Shown here: one piece after another, positions 8,457 through 17,852 of the stretch
Layout: the number at the start of each line of letters is the position of its first letter
How positions within the stretch are numbered: the stretch's first letter is position 1
Assembly (NCBI GenBank): GCA_024655965.1
Contig: JANLFL010000003.1
Coordinates: forward strand, 62,001 to 126,000
Source of the DNA: Caldisericota bacterium
GTDB taxonomy: Bacteria; Caldisericota; JANLFM01
Direction of reading: 5' to 3'
Length of the DNA stretch: 64,000 nt
Translations under genes and position numbers: made by a program
Notes under the pieces: generated by a model
The model's database searches: none
What the model saw: only the letters and a program-made list of their open reading frames with translations
Told to the model about the DNA's origin: nothing

Positions 8457-9704
8457 TTGAGGTCAGGGGCATCAGGGGATTTTCTTTTAAATAGTTCGGA
8501 AAGGGCCTCGAGGAAAGAGGCCTGGCTCCTCGTCATCTCCCAGGCTTTTGTTGCCTGGCCAATCGGGTTCCTGGCGGTTGTCCTTCCAATTTACTTGAAG
8601 AAGGTGGGAATAGATCCTGTCTGGATCGGGAGCTTTTTCACTATTTCCGGGGTGTTCGCCAGCGTTTTCCTGCTCCTTCTTGGCCCCCTTTTGGACTTAA
8701 AGAACAAGAAACCCTTTCTTCTGCTCGGGACTGCCCTTCCCCTGGTTAGTTTTCTCCTGCTCGCTTTTTCCCGCGATCTTTGGGTGATCATTTTTGCAAG
8801 CGCCCTGGGGGGTATCGGCCTCTCTTCGGGAATCGCCGGGGCATTTCAAGGAGCAACTTTCTCCCCCTTGATGATGGTAAAAGCCGGTATTCGAGGGAGC
8901 ACAAAGTTCTTCAGTTACGTGACCTCTGCCTGGCTCCTTTTTGCCACTTTAGGGTCTCTTCTTGGGGGCCTTCCAGATTACTTTCAGAAATGGGGGTTGA
9001 GCTTCGACTTTTCCTACCGTCTTTCCTTCTTTTTGTGCTTTCTTTTTACCTTTTTTGCTTCACTGGCCCTTCTCCCCATCAGGGAATCCCCCAGGGAAAA
9101 ATCGTTTAAGCGCACGAGGCTTTTTTCCCTCAAGGGGGAAGGCAACAGGTTTATCTGGAAATTTTCCATTACCCAGGTTTTTATCGGCCTGGGAGCTGGT
9201 TTTGTTGTCCAGCTCCTCTCCCTGTGGTTTTTCCTGAAGTTCAATGTGGGAGAGATCCAGATTTCCCCCTGGTTCGCTGCAGCCAACTTTGCAGCCATGG
9301 TGGGCGCTTACCTTGTCCCCGGGATTGTGGAAAGGTGGGGGAAGCTTACCACGGTAATCTTCACCCAGCTTTTAGGGGCTGTCTGCGTGGTGCTGATAAT
9401 CTGCACGGGGAGCTATCAGCTTGCGGCCGTCTTCTTCCTTTTGCGAACGGTCCTGATCAACATGTCCTGGCCTGCCCAGAATGCCTTTCTGATGTCCGTC
9501 GCCCCAGAGGAGTTGAGGTCCTCCGCGGCGGCGGTCTCCAACGCCTCCTTCGGTTTTTCCTCCGCAATATCCCCTCTTTTCGGCGGATGGATGATGCAGA
9601 GGGGGATGATCGATCTCCCCATTGGCCTTGGGGCTCTCTGTTTCCTCCTCTCGGGGACTTTCTTTTGGCTCCTTTTCAAAAGGAGGGGAGTTCCCGAGGG
9701 TTAA
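8457..9704 (+). CDS. MFS transporter
   Basis: A 415-residue protein with about 12 hydrophobic segments and an inter-helix loop 'PLLDLKNKKP' at the position of the MFS loop 2-3 motif. A second half begins after the basic loop near residue 215. Substrate unknown. It starts at TTG 8457 with a weak GGAAAA site. It ends 4 bp from the convergent Nif3 gene, with no terminator between them. Confidence 0.82.
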   Translation: MRSGASGDFLLNSSERASRKEAWLLVISQAFVAWPIGFLAVVLPIYLKKVGIDPVWIGSFFTISGVFASVFLLLLGPLLDLKNKKPFLLLGTALPLVSFLLLAFSRDLWVIIFASALGGIGLSSGIAGAFQGATFSPLMMVKAGIRGSTKFFSYVTSAWLLFATLGSLLGGLPDYFQKWGLSFDFSYRLSFFLCFLFTFFASLALLPIRESPREKSFKRTRLFSLKGEGNRFIWKFSITQVFIGLGAGFVVQLLSLWFFLKFNVGEIQISPWFAAANFAAMVGAYLVPGIVERWGKLTTVIFTQLLGAVCVVLIICTGSYQLAAVFFLLRTVLINMSWPAQNAFLMSVAPEELRSSAAAVSNASFGFSSAISPLFGGWMMQRGMIDLPIGLGALCFLLSGTFFWLLFKRRGVPEG

Positions 9705-9708
9705 GGGT

Positions 9709-10461
9709 TCAATATGGGGATGGTAGGTCGAGGAAATTGTGCTTAAGGGAGAATTTCTCTGAAAGGAGTTCCCCTAAAGTCCTTATCCCCACCGTTTCCG
9801 TGGCGTAGTGCCCGGCGAAGACGATGGTCTGGGAAGCATCCTCGGCCAAGCGGAAAAGGGAAAGGCCAGTCCCACCGGTTAGCAGGAGGTCGAAATTCCC
9901 CAGACCCTCTTTCATTATCGAGCCAGCCTCGCCGGAGACCACGGCCACGCTTTTTATGATTTTCTTTCCGAAATCCCAGGCCTGGACTTTCTGGTTTAAT
10001 TTTCCCTCGAGGGCTTCCTTAATTTCTCCCAGGGTTTTAGGCTGTGAAAGGTTCCCTGCAAAGCCGATGGGCGAGCCTTTGTAAAAGCCGAAAGGCTGGA
10101 GGTCAGAAAGCCCCAGGATTCTTGCTAGCACCGCGTTATTCCCCACTTCCGGATGGGCGTCCAAGGGAAGGTGGCAAGCGTAAAGCCCGATTTCGTTTTT
10201 GATAAGGATCTCCACCCTTTGGAGGTCAACTCCCACCAGGGGAAAAGGTTTTCCCCAGAAAAGGCCGTGGTGGACCAGGAGAAGGTGTGTTCCCGCCTCT
10301 TTCGCCTTCTGGAATGTCCGAAAGCTGGCGTCAACGGCGGTGGAAATTACCTCCACTTCTTCCCTGCCTTCGACCTGAAGTCCATTTAAGGATTCATCGG
10401 AAAAGTCTTTAATCTTCAAAAATTCATCCAGGAAGTTTACGAGCTCTTTCAGTTTCACCAT
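9709..10461 (-). CDS. Nif3-like dinuclear metal-centre protein
   Basis: A 250-residue Nif3/DUF34 (YbgI, YqfO) family protein. The metal-binding motifs are present: LLVHHGLFWG (HHG), ACHLPLDAHPEVGNN and FAGHYATETVG near the C-terminus. Members form hexamers with a two-metal site. Suggested roles include GTP cyclohydrolase-like metal chaperoning, but the true function is unsettled. AAGGAAGAGG precedes ATG 10461. It follows the unknown gene at 10474-11382 by 12 bp and probably shares its transcript. Confidence 0.9.
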   Translation of the reverse strand: MVKLKELVNFLDEFLKIKDFSDESLNGLQVEGREEVEVISTAVDASFRTFQKAKEAGTHLLLVHHGLFWGKPFPLVGVDLQRVEILIKNEIGLYACHLPLDAHPEVGNNAVLARILGLSDLQPFGFYKGSPIGFAGNLSQPKTLGEIKEALEGKLNQKVQAWDFGKKIIKSVAVVSGEAGSIMKEGLGNFDLLLTGGTGLSLFRLAEDASQTIVFAGHYATETVGIRTLGELLSEKFSLKHNFLDLPSPY

Positions 10462-10473
10462 TTCACCTCTTCC

Positions 10474-11382
10474 TTAAGTTTTCTGAAGCCAGAACCTCCA
10501 CAGGGGGTACCTCTCCTCCGCCCCTTCGTTTTTGAAAACCCCGTCCCCCAGGGAGAGGAAGGTCTCGGGGAGGGCGAACCTGGGGACTTGCCTTGTGGAG
10601 ACGATCAGTTTTCCGTATTCCCCTTTTTTCACCTGGAAAGGGAGCTTGATTTCTTTCCTGGTCTTCCACTCGATGAAAGCCGTATCCACCAGGTTTATCC
10701 CCGGTTTTTCACCCCGCTGGACTCCTAAAACCCCCAGGGGGGAGGAGTAGAATTCCCTCACTTCCACCCTGGGGAGGATCCCCTTGGCCTGGAAGGCGAA
10801 GATCGTGGGGATCTCCGGGTAGCCTGTGAGGAAAAGGGTGCGAATCCTCAAGCGACGCACTTCCCGGCGCAGTTTACCTTTTAAGAAGCGCAGAAAGCGG
10901 AGCACTCGTGCGGCGTCCCCGATGAGCGCTTCCGCCTCCTCAATATTCTGGAGACCGAACTGGAAGGCCTGCTCCTCGTCCGGAAAGTCTTTCTGGAAAA
11001 CAGGATCACCCACTTCCTGGAGCATCTTTCCTAAATAGAAGAAGACGGGAACCCCCTCCCAATCCAGGGAACCGGGAAGATGAAGGGACTCCAGGCTGAG
11101 GATCTTTCCTTCCAAGCGAGAGGAATTGAGCCAAAGTGAGAAAGGCTCCAGAGTCTCCTTCAGCCACTCCTCCTTCCAGGGAACCCGGAGTTCGCCCTTT
11201 ACCTCTGAAAGGAGGAAGAAATCTCTTCTCTCCTCAGGAAAGATGAGCGCGGGGATTTTATCCTGGACGGGAAAAAGCCGTCTGTACTCTTCAAGCGTGG
11301 AGCACTCCCTCAGCTCTGGCCTTCCCGAGCGCTGTGCGTATTCCTCCAAAAGTTCCCTTAATTTTTCCGGAAGCGTCACCAT
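10474..11382 (-). CDS. Unknown protein upstream of nif3-like gene
   Basis: A 302-residue charged, soluble protein with no signal peptide and no motif that I recognise. The middle is strongly basic (residues about 160-185, 'LRFLRFLKGKLRREVRRLRI'), followed by an alternating hydrophobic 'RTLFLTGYPEIPTIFAFQ' segment. Start ATG 11382 has no purine-rich site; a small GGGAT/ATCCC hairpin lies directly before it. Codon usage looks like that of its neighbours, and it is separated by 12 bp from nif3, so it is likely a real expressed gene. Confidence 0.7.
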   Translation of the reverse strand: MVTLPEKLRELLEEYAQRSGRPELRECSTLEEYRRLFPVQDKIPALIFPEERRDFFLLSEVKGELRVPWKEEWLKETLEPFSLWLNSSRLEGKILSLESLHLPGSLDWEGVPVFFYLGKMLQEVGDPVFQKDFPDEEQAFQFGLQNIEEAEALIGDAARVLRFLRFLKGKLRREVRRLRIRTLFLTGYPEIPTIFAFQAKGILPRVEVREFYSSPLGVLGVQRGEKPGINLVDTAFIEWKTRKEIKLPFQVKKGEYGKLIVSTRQVPRFALPETFLSLGDGVFKNEGAEERYPLWRFWLQKT

Positions 11383-11678
11383 TTGGGATTATTATCCCTC
11401 AAACGGCCCCGGAGAGCAGCTTCCTTTTTCTGATTTCTTTTCCTCGCTGGCTGAGCGCTAAGAGCGTCTGAATCCCGCCAATTTTGCTAGCCCATTGACG
11501 CCAGTGTGAAGCGGGACCATTTCATCAGGAGTCTTCTACCTCTCAAGTAGCGATTTCCTCCTCCGGAAAAATCTTAAAACCGATTATAACTTCTTGGATT
11601 CTCCCTTACTAAAATCGGATTTTAAAACTATATTATTAAGTGATGTTGAAATTTTCTTACCATGAGGAGGTTAGCGCA
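11383..11678. other. Intergenic region at left border of the restriction-modification island
   Basis: About 296 bp between the divergent unknown gene and mod. I see no gene, tRNA or convincing promoter. It holds a small GGGAT-TATT-ATCCC hairpin near 11392 and a widely spaced TCCCGC / GCGGGA inverted pair. The right part turns A/T-rich, matching the change in composition at the island. No direct repeat shared with the right border (18957-19069) was found by eye. Confidence 0.5.
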
Positions 11679-14678
11679 GTGAACGTGAATTCGCTTGCGA
11701 AGTTCCAAGGGCTTTTAAGGGGTCTCTTCCAATTTGATGCCTCCGACCTGGATTTTGGGATATACCGGATTTTGAATTACAAACGCTCTCAAATAGAGAA
11801 ATTTATTCAGCAAGACCTCAAAGAGAAAGTTGATCTTGCTTTTGCTAAATATCAAAAACAAATGGTAGATAGCCTTAAAGAACTCTTAACGGAGAAAAAA
11901 CAAGAAGCTCTCAGAGTATTAGGAGAAGAAGCTTTTGGTCCTAATGGCGAGTTAAAGATTGAATATAGGGGTACTCGACCTGGCAAGGACTATCTTGAGA
12001 TAAGAGAGCGGGTAAAAGAAGCTGAGCACATTGAAACGATAAAAGATCAAGTATTCAATGACCTGTTTACTTTTTTCTTCCGTTATTATGAGGAGGGAGA
12101 CTTCGTCCCTCACTATCGCTATTCAATAAAAGGCCATAAGTACGCCATTCCCTACAATGGCGAGGAGGTAAAACTCTATTGGGCAAATCATGATCAGTAT
12201 TACACCAAAACAGGGCTACTTTTCAGGGATTATACTTTTAAAGCCGGTGAATACAGCGTGATCTTCAGGATCGTATCAGCAAAAGAAGAACTTGGTTCAA
12301 ACAAGGCTACAAAGGATAGATATTTCATCCTTGACGATGAAAATCCACTTGAAATTGTTGACAAAAAGTTGATTGTTCGCTTTCAATACCGAGAATTGAC
12401 TGATGTAGAGGTTAAGGAATATGCATCCCAAACTGCCAACATTGCCTCAGGAGAAAACGAGCAGGAGGAAACCGAAGGCCTTGATGCCATCAGCCAAGAG
12501 GTGAAAGCCCCAAAGCAGGATCATATTAATGAAAAGGTATTTTCCGAGCTGCTCGGTAAGATTGAAGATACAGAGCCCAGGTCCACCTTGAGCAATATTT
12601 ATAAAAATGATAAAGCCTTACTTCTTTATCAGCTTTTCAGATTCACCAGTAAGAGCACCAAGGATTACTTTATCCATAAAAACTTGAAGAGATTCCTCTC
12701 TGAGCAGCTGGAATACTTTATCAAATCCGAAGTTCTGGATATTGAAACTCTTGAGAAAGCAAATTTTTTAGACAAGCACATTACCAGGGCTATGGTAGTA
12801 AAAGAAATCGGAGAAACCATAATAGATTTCCTCGCTCAGATTGAAGATTTTCAAAAGAGGCTGTGGGAAATAAAGAAATTTGTCATAAGTACTGAATGCG
12901 TGATCACTCTGGATAAGATAAAAGAATATGCGGGAGAAGGATTCCTGGAAAGCATTTTGGGCGAAATTTTAAAGAATGAAAACCAGCTGAAAGAGTGGAA
13001 AGAGCTTTTTGGGATTGAAATCACAGGTGAAAATGATTTGATTGAGAATAACTCCCAGAAAGGTAAAGAGTGGAAACTCTTGCCTATTGATACAAGATAT
13101 TTCGAAGAGGAGTTCAAGTGGAGATTGCTGGGGGCTCTGAGTGAGAAACATGGACTGGATGATATTCTAGACGGCGTCTTGATCAAAAGTGAAAACTGGC
13201 AGGCCTTGAATTTGCTGTTGAGCAAATATAAAGAAAAAGTGCAGACGATCTACATTGATCCCCCGTTTAACAAAGAGCAAGATGCAGATTACCTTTACAA
13301 TGTGAAATACAAGGATTCCACATGGATAAGCATCTTAGAAAACAGATTAAGACTCGCCAGAGATTTGCTTTCGGACAGAGGAAGCATTTTTGTCAGATGC
13401 GACTATAACGGCAATATGTATGTCAGGCTTTTGATGAATGAGATTTTTGGAGAAGAGAATTTTAGGAATGAGATGATTCTAAAAAGAACTGCTGGTTTAC
13501 CAAAAAGAGAATTTTTAAACATGGAGGTTGAGACGGAATATTTAATTTATTATGTCAAGGATACTGAAAAACTATTATTTAATCAATTATGGGAAAATAG
13601 AGAGCCTCAATGGATGCCAGTAATGATTAAATATAACCGTGGAGGTCCAACCGGTAAACCAATTATTATCGAAGGTAAGATTTATAATCCCCCAAAAGGT
13701 TATAGCTGGGCTATCGGAGGAGAAATTGCAGAAAGAATATATAAAGAAGGAAGGCTAAAAATAGAAAATGGTAAACTTTTCGTTTTAATTGATAAAAAAA
13801 CTGTGGGAAGCAATTGGACTGATATTCCAGGCTACGTTTCTCCACCTAAATGGGGATTTTCTACAGAAAATCACGAAAAACTTCTTAAGAGAGTTATTGA
13901 AACTTCATCTAACGAAAACGATTTAGTTATGGATTTCTTCTTAGGTAGCGGTACAACAACAGCGGTAGCACACAAACTTAAAAGAAAATGGATTGGAGTT
14001 GAGATGGGGGAGCATTTTTATACAGTGGTCTTGCCACGAATGAAGAGGGTTTTGGCTTATGATGAATCGGGAATTTCTAGGAAGAACGAAGTCAAAGAAA
14101 AATACAACAAAAAGACTGCTGGTGGTTTCTTTAAGTATCAGGTTATAGAGCAATATGAAGATGCCCTTGACAACATAGAGTTAAAAGAAAATCAACAAGC
14201 CCAGGCGCTTTTGAAAGACGAATATCTTCTCAAATACTTCCTTGAATTTGAGACCAGGGAGAGCCCTTACCTCTTGAACGTCGATCTCCTTAAAAATCCC
14301 TTTGCCTACAAACTTAAAGTTAATCTTTCAGAAGTTGGGGAACCCCAGGAAATGGTTGTCGATATTCCGGAAACCTTTAATTATCTTCTTGGCTTAAAAG
14401 TAAAAAGGATTATGGTTAGGAACAATGAAAGAAAATACCTTTTCGTGCAGGGAGAAAAAGAAGGAAAGGAGATAGCTGTTGTTTGGCGGGAGTATCGGGA
14501 TGACTGGAGTGAGGAGGACTTCAAGGGAGACAAGAACTATATCATCAATAAACTTGAGGGTTGGGACCCCCATATTCTATATATTAACGGCCAGAGCATT
14601 TTAACGGAAAAACTCGGAAATAAAACAGTTGAAATCCGCTATATTGAGCCCGAGTTCAAAAGATTGATGGAGGGCTGA
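11679..14678 (+). CDS. Type III-like DNA methyltransferase (Mod), beta-class
   Basis: About 999 residues from GTG 11679, chosen because AGGAGG lies eight bases upstream; the frame is open back to GTG 11640. The catalytic motif IV DPPFN lies at about residues 527-531, and the AdoMet motif I DFFLGSGTTTA at about 753. Motif IV before motif I marks a beta-class N6-adenine or N4-cytosine methyltransferase of the Mod type. The stretch between them should hold target recognition. The long N-terminal part (SLAKFQGLL to about 500) is typical of large Mod proteins. It should methylate the host's recognition site and work with Res. The region is visibly more A/T-rich than its flanks, suggesting horizontal transfer. 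Confidence 0.9.
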   Translation: MNVNSLAKFQGLLRGLFQFDASDLDFGIYRILNYKRSQIEKFIQQDLKEKVDLAFAKYQKQMVDSLKELLTEKKQEALRVLGEEAFGPNGELKIEYRGTRPGKDYLEIRERVKEAEHIETIKDQVFNDLFTFFFRYYEEGDFVPHYRYSIKGHKYAIPYNGEEVKLYWANHDQYYTKTGLLFRDYTFKAGEYSVIFRIVSAKEELGSNKATKDRYFILDDENPLEIVDKKLIVRFQYRELTDVEVKEYASQTANIASGENEQEETEGLDAISQEVKAPKQDHINEKVFSELLGKIEDTEPRSTLSNIYKNDKALLLYQLFRFTSKSTKDYFIHKNLKRFLSEQLEYFIKSEVLDIETLEKANFLDKHITRAMVVKEIGETIIDFLAQIEDFQKRLWEIKKFVISTECVITLDKIKEYAGEGFLESILGEILKNENQLKEWKELFGIEITGENDLIENNSQKGKEWKLLPIDTRYFEEEFKWRLLGALSEKHGLDDILDGVLIKSENWQALNLLLSKYKEKVQTIYIDPPFNKEQDADYLYNVKYKDSTWISILENRLRLARDLLSDRGSIFVRCDYNGNMYVRLLMNEIFGEENFRNEMILKRTAGLPKREFLNMEVETEYLIYYVKDTEKLLFNQLWENREPQWMPVMIKYNRGGPTGKPIIIEGKIYNPPKGYSWAIGGEIAERIYKEGRLKIENGKLFVLIDKKTVGSNWTDIPGYVSPPKWGFSTENHEKLLKRVIETSSNENDLVMDFFLGSGTTTAVAHKLKRKWIGVEMGEHFYTVVLPRMKRVLAYDESGISRKNEVKEKYNKKTAGGFFKYQVIEQYEDALDNIELKENQQAQALLKDEYLLKYFLEFETRESPYLLNVDLLKNPFAYKLKVNLSEVGEPQEMVVDIPETFNYLLGLKVKRIMVRNNERKYLFVQGEKEGKEIAVVWREYRDDWSEEDFKGDKNYIINKLEGWDPHILYINGQSILTEKLGNKTVEIRYIEPEFKRLMEG

Positions 14679-14693
14679 GTAAATTAGAAGAAA

Positions 14694-17600
14694 ATGGAAA
14701 TTGAGAATTTCTTAATCTTAAATAATTACCTCCTCTCCCTTTTCGGAGTTAATGATTTTAAGGCGCTTCAGGAAAAACTAAGAAATCAGAGCCCAGGGTT
14801 TGACAGCGATGGAAGGAGTAATTTCACCAACGTTTTAATTGGTCTGGAGGGTTCAAAAATTCCGGAGGACGATCTTTTAAAATATGACAGGAATATCCAA
14901 CACTACGTCAGGAAGATAAACTACAAACGGGAGCCCATAACGCTGAAATATTTTCAATATTTAGCCGTGCTTTTTACTGAGATTTTTCTTGATAACTTAA
15001 AGAACAGAAAGCTCGATTTTTTTAATATCCTCAATGAATTTTTTAAAAATCATGCAATAGGGAAGGAAATTGACCTTCCTGCATTTTCGGAAAACGATTT
15101 AAAGAAACTCGCCTTCTGGATGGCAACTGGATCGGGAAAGACCTTAATAATGCATATCAACTACCATCAATTCTTCAATTATGGTCTTTTTTCTCCAGAC
15201 AATATTATCCTCATTACTCCTAACGAGGGCCTATCGAAACAGCACTATGAAGAGCTGGAAAAGAGCGGGATTCCTGCAAGGCCTTATTCAGGTAGCTTGA
15301 ATTCCCTATCAAGAAGCGGCAACGAAGTATTGGTTATCGAGATGACTAAATTCGTGGAGGAGAAAAAGGGGGGAGGAGTATCTTTGCCCGTTGATGTCTT
15401 CGAAGGCAGAAACCTTGTGTTTGTCGATGAAGGACATAAAGGCAAAAGATCGGAGGAACAGAAATGGGCCAAACTGCGCGACGCCCTTGTAGAAAACGAT
15501 GGGTTCGTATTTGAATATAGCGCTACCTTTGGGCAAATTTTGAGTGAAAAAAATCGGGAAATCTTGGAAGAATATGCGAAATCCATCCTTTTCGACTATT
15601 CATATAAGTACTTCTACCTCGATGGGTATGGAAAAGATTTTTCGGTTCTAAATGTAAAGTCCAACGAGGGCGTGGGAGCCTCAGATTTTCAAGAATTTAT
15701 GTTCCTTGCTAATCTGCTTTCCTTTTATGAGCAATTAGCAATTTATGAGGAAAATATCCATCTTGCTAAGGAATTTAATCTTGAAAAGCCCCTTTGGATT
15801 TTTGTGGGGTCAACAGTCACGGGCAGACAATTAAATTCAGATGTTGTTCAAATTGTGGAGTTTATAAGACGTGTTATTGATGAGGAAGACTGGGCTAAGA
15901 GCAAAATTCAAAAGATTTTGGGAGGTTCCAGTGGGCTTATAGGGGAAGACGGGGAGGATGTTTTTAAAGATAAATTCTCAGCCCTAAGGGACAGAGGATT
16001 TGATTTGGAAGGTTTGTATCACAGAATTTTTGGCGGCAGGGGACGGTTGGGAATTTACGAGCTGAAGAGAGCTGAAGGGGAATTGGGGTTAAAAGTAGGC
16101 GAGAACGAATATTTTGGGGTAATTAACATTGGCGATGTTTCCCAGTTAAAAAAGCAGTTAGAGGCGAAAGGGATAACCATTTCTCAGGACGCCTTATCCG
16201 ACTCTCTTTTCGATAACATCAAAAGAGAGGACTCCAGAATCAATATTCTAATTGGGTCGAAAAAATTCATTGAGGGTTGGGATACCTGGCGTGTTTCCTC
16301 TCTCGGTCTTTTAAATGTGGGGAAGGGCCAGGGCCCCCAGATTATTCAATTATTTGGAAGAGGAGTAAGGCTAAAAGGAAAGGGGATGTCCCTCAAAAGG
16401 AGTGCGGCGAATACTCAAGTAAGTCTTTTAGAGACACTCAATATTTATGGAATCAAGGCCGATTATATAAGCAAATTTTTGGATGCGATAAGAAAAGAAG
16501 AAGTGGAATTCGAGACAATAAAAATACCAGTTCAAATTCAGCATGAAAGCAAATGGAACGAATTGTATATTCTCTCCAAGAATGAAAATAGGAAGTTCGA
16601 GGAAGAAGTGCCTCTGCAGCTGGAAAGGGATAGTCGCCTCTTTGTCTCCCTCGATTTGCTACCCAAAATCTCTCGTTATCAGGCGAGTGAACGGGCAGAG
16701 AGAGAAAGGGCGATAGAGGCGCAGGAAATACGGGCAGAGGTCGAAGGGGCCTCGTTCAGAGAGGATGTTGTCAATTTACTGGATTGGCAAAAGATTTTAA
16801 ACGAAATTTATAATTTTAAAGCCGAGAGGCATTATTGGAATTTAATTGTAAAAAAACCGTTTCTTGAACAGGTCTTGCTGTCTGAAAGGATCAAAATTAA
16901 AGTGCTCCCCGAGATTTGGGAGGTAAAAGAACCGGAAAATGTTAAAAAATTAGAAGAGATCGCGCTTTTAGCTCTCAAAAAGTACATTGATCTTTTTTAC
17001 CGAAAACACGCCAGGCAGTTTGAAACTAATAACTTGCGGTATGAAAAGCTTGGGGCAACCAGAGCTGCGCAGTTGTCCTTATTTACTGATCAAGAGGAAA
17101 ATCGGCTCATTTATCAGGTCCAAATAGATAAGCAGAAAACTGACCTGATCAAAAAAATCAAAGAGCTCGTAAATAATCTAGAACGGCTATTTAAAGAAGA
17201 AACTGACGAACTACCCAGAGTCTATTTCGATAAGCATCTTTTCCTACCGATTCTGCTTCAAAGCAAAAAAATAGACAGAATTTCTCCTGCTGGGCTTGTC
17301 GAAAGCGAAAAGAAGTTTATTGAGCGTTTGAGGGAGTATCTAAGGGAGTATTCCTCTGAGGGAACTAGAAATTTCGAAATTTTTCTTTTGCGAAACTTCC
17401 CTAAATCTGGGGTAGGTTTTCAGCTACAATGGGCTGGATTTTATCCCGATTTTATAATGTGGGTTAACGGTAGAGGAAAGCAAGCAGCTGTATTTTTGGA
17501 CCCACATGGTCTTGAGCATAACAAGGGGCTAAATGACGAGAAACTTTTATTCAAGGAGGATATTAAAGACATAGAGCGCTCTCTTGCCCTGGAGAATCTT

Positions 17601-17792
17601 ATTTTAGAGTCTTTCATTCTCTCACCGACTCCGTATGAGGCTGTAATTAGAGGACAGAGAATGCCTGAAGGAAATATTGATTTGAAAGAAAAAAAGAAGG
17701 AATTGGCCATGGAAAAGCACCTTCTATTCCTTGAGGATAGCGATTGGCCCGAGACTTTGCTGAACTCGATTTTTGAGCGACTTTCTAACTAA
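14694..17792 (+). CDS. Type III-like restriction subunit (Res), SF2 helicase with C-terminal nuclease-like domain
   Basis: A 1032-residue protein 15 bp after mod. Walker A ATGSGKT at 144-150, the DEGH box at 245-248 and the late helicase motif LFGRGVR at 553-559 identify an SF2 translocase of the Res type. The C-terminus has FYPDFIMW (Asp919) and FLDPHG (Asp936), the position of the PD-(D/E)xK nuclease. The lysine expected two residues after the acidic residue is His938 here. It should cleave unmethylated DNA with Mod; whether its own nuclease is active is uncertain. Composition is A/T-rich as in mod. Confidence 0.88.
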   Translation: MEIENFLILNNYLLSLFGVNDFKALQEKLRNQSPGFDSDGRSNFTNVLIGLEGSKIPEDDLLKYDRNIQHYVRKINYKREPITLKYFQYLAVLFTEIFLDNLKNRKLDFFNILNEFFKNHAIGKEIDLPAFSENDLKKLAFWMATGSGKTLIMHINYHQFFNYGLFSPDNIILITPNEGLSKQHYEELEKSGIPARPYSGSLNSLSRSGNEVLVIEMTKFVEEKKGGGVSLPVDVFEGRNLVFVDEGHKGKRSEEQKWAKLRDALVENDGFVFEYSATFGQILSEKNREILEEYAKSILFDYSYKYFYLDGYGKDFSVLNVKSNEGVGASDFQEFMFLANLLSFYEQLAIYEENIHLAKEFNLEKPLWIFVGSTVTGRQLNSDVVQIVEFIRRVIDEEDWAKSKIQKILGGSSGLIGEDGEDVFKDKFSALRDRGFDLEGLYHRIFGGRGRLGIYELKRAEGELGLKVGENEYFGVINIGDVSQLKKQLEAKGITISQDALSDSLFDNIKREDSRINILIGSKKFIEGWDTWRVSSLGLLNVGKGQGPQIIQLFGRGVRLKGKGMSLKRSAANTQVSLLETLNIYGIKADYISKFLDAIRKEEVEFETIKIPVQIQHESKWNELYILSKNENRKFEEEVPLQLERDSRLFVSLDLLPKISRYQASERAERERAIEAQEIRAEVEGASFREDVVNLLDWQKILNEIYNFKAERHYWNLIVKKPFLEQVLLSERIKIKVLPEIWEVKEPENVKKLEEIALLALKKYIDLFYRKHARQFETNNLRYEKLGATRAAQLSLFTDQEENRLIYQVQIDKQKTDLIKKIKELVNNLERLFKEETDELPRVYFDKHLFLPILLQSKKIDRISPAGLVESEKKFIERLREYLREYSSEGTRNFEIFLLRNFPKSGVGFQLQWAGFYPDFIMWVNGRGKQAAVFLDPHGLEHNKGLNDEKLLFKEDIKDIERSLALENLILESFILSPTPYEAVIRGQRMPEGNIDLKEKKKELAMEKHLLFLEDSDWPETLLNSIFERLSN

Positions 17793-17852
17793 GATAGAGA
17801 ATGACCAAACGAGAAATTTTTGATTTCAGCCTAAGAGGAAGGAAAAAACGAG

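Noticed and set aside
9224-9808. 194-codon plus-strand frame
   Set aside because: It overlaps the MFS gene in another frame and then the Nif3 gene; its composition is not protein-like.
11383-11678. Attachment site or flanking direct repeats for the restriction island
   Set aside because: No shared direct repeat was found between this gap and 18957-19069, and there is no integrase or tRNA at either border.
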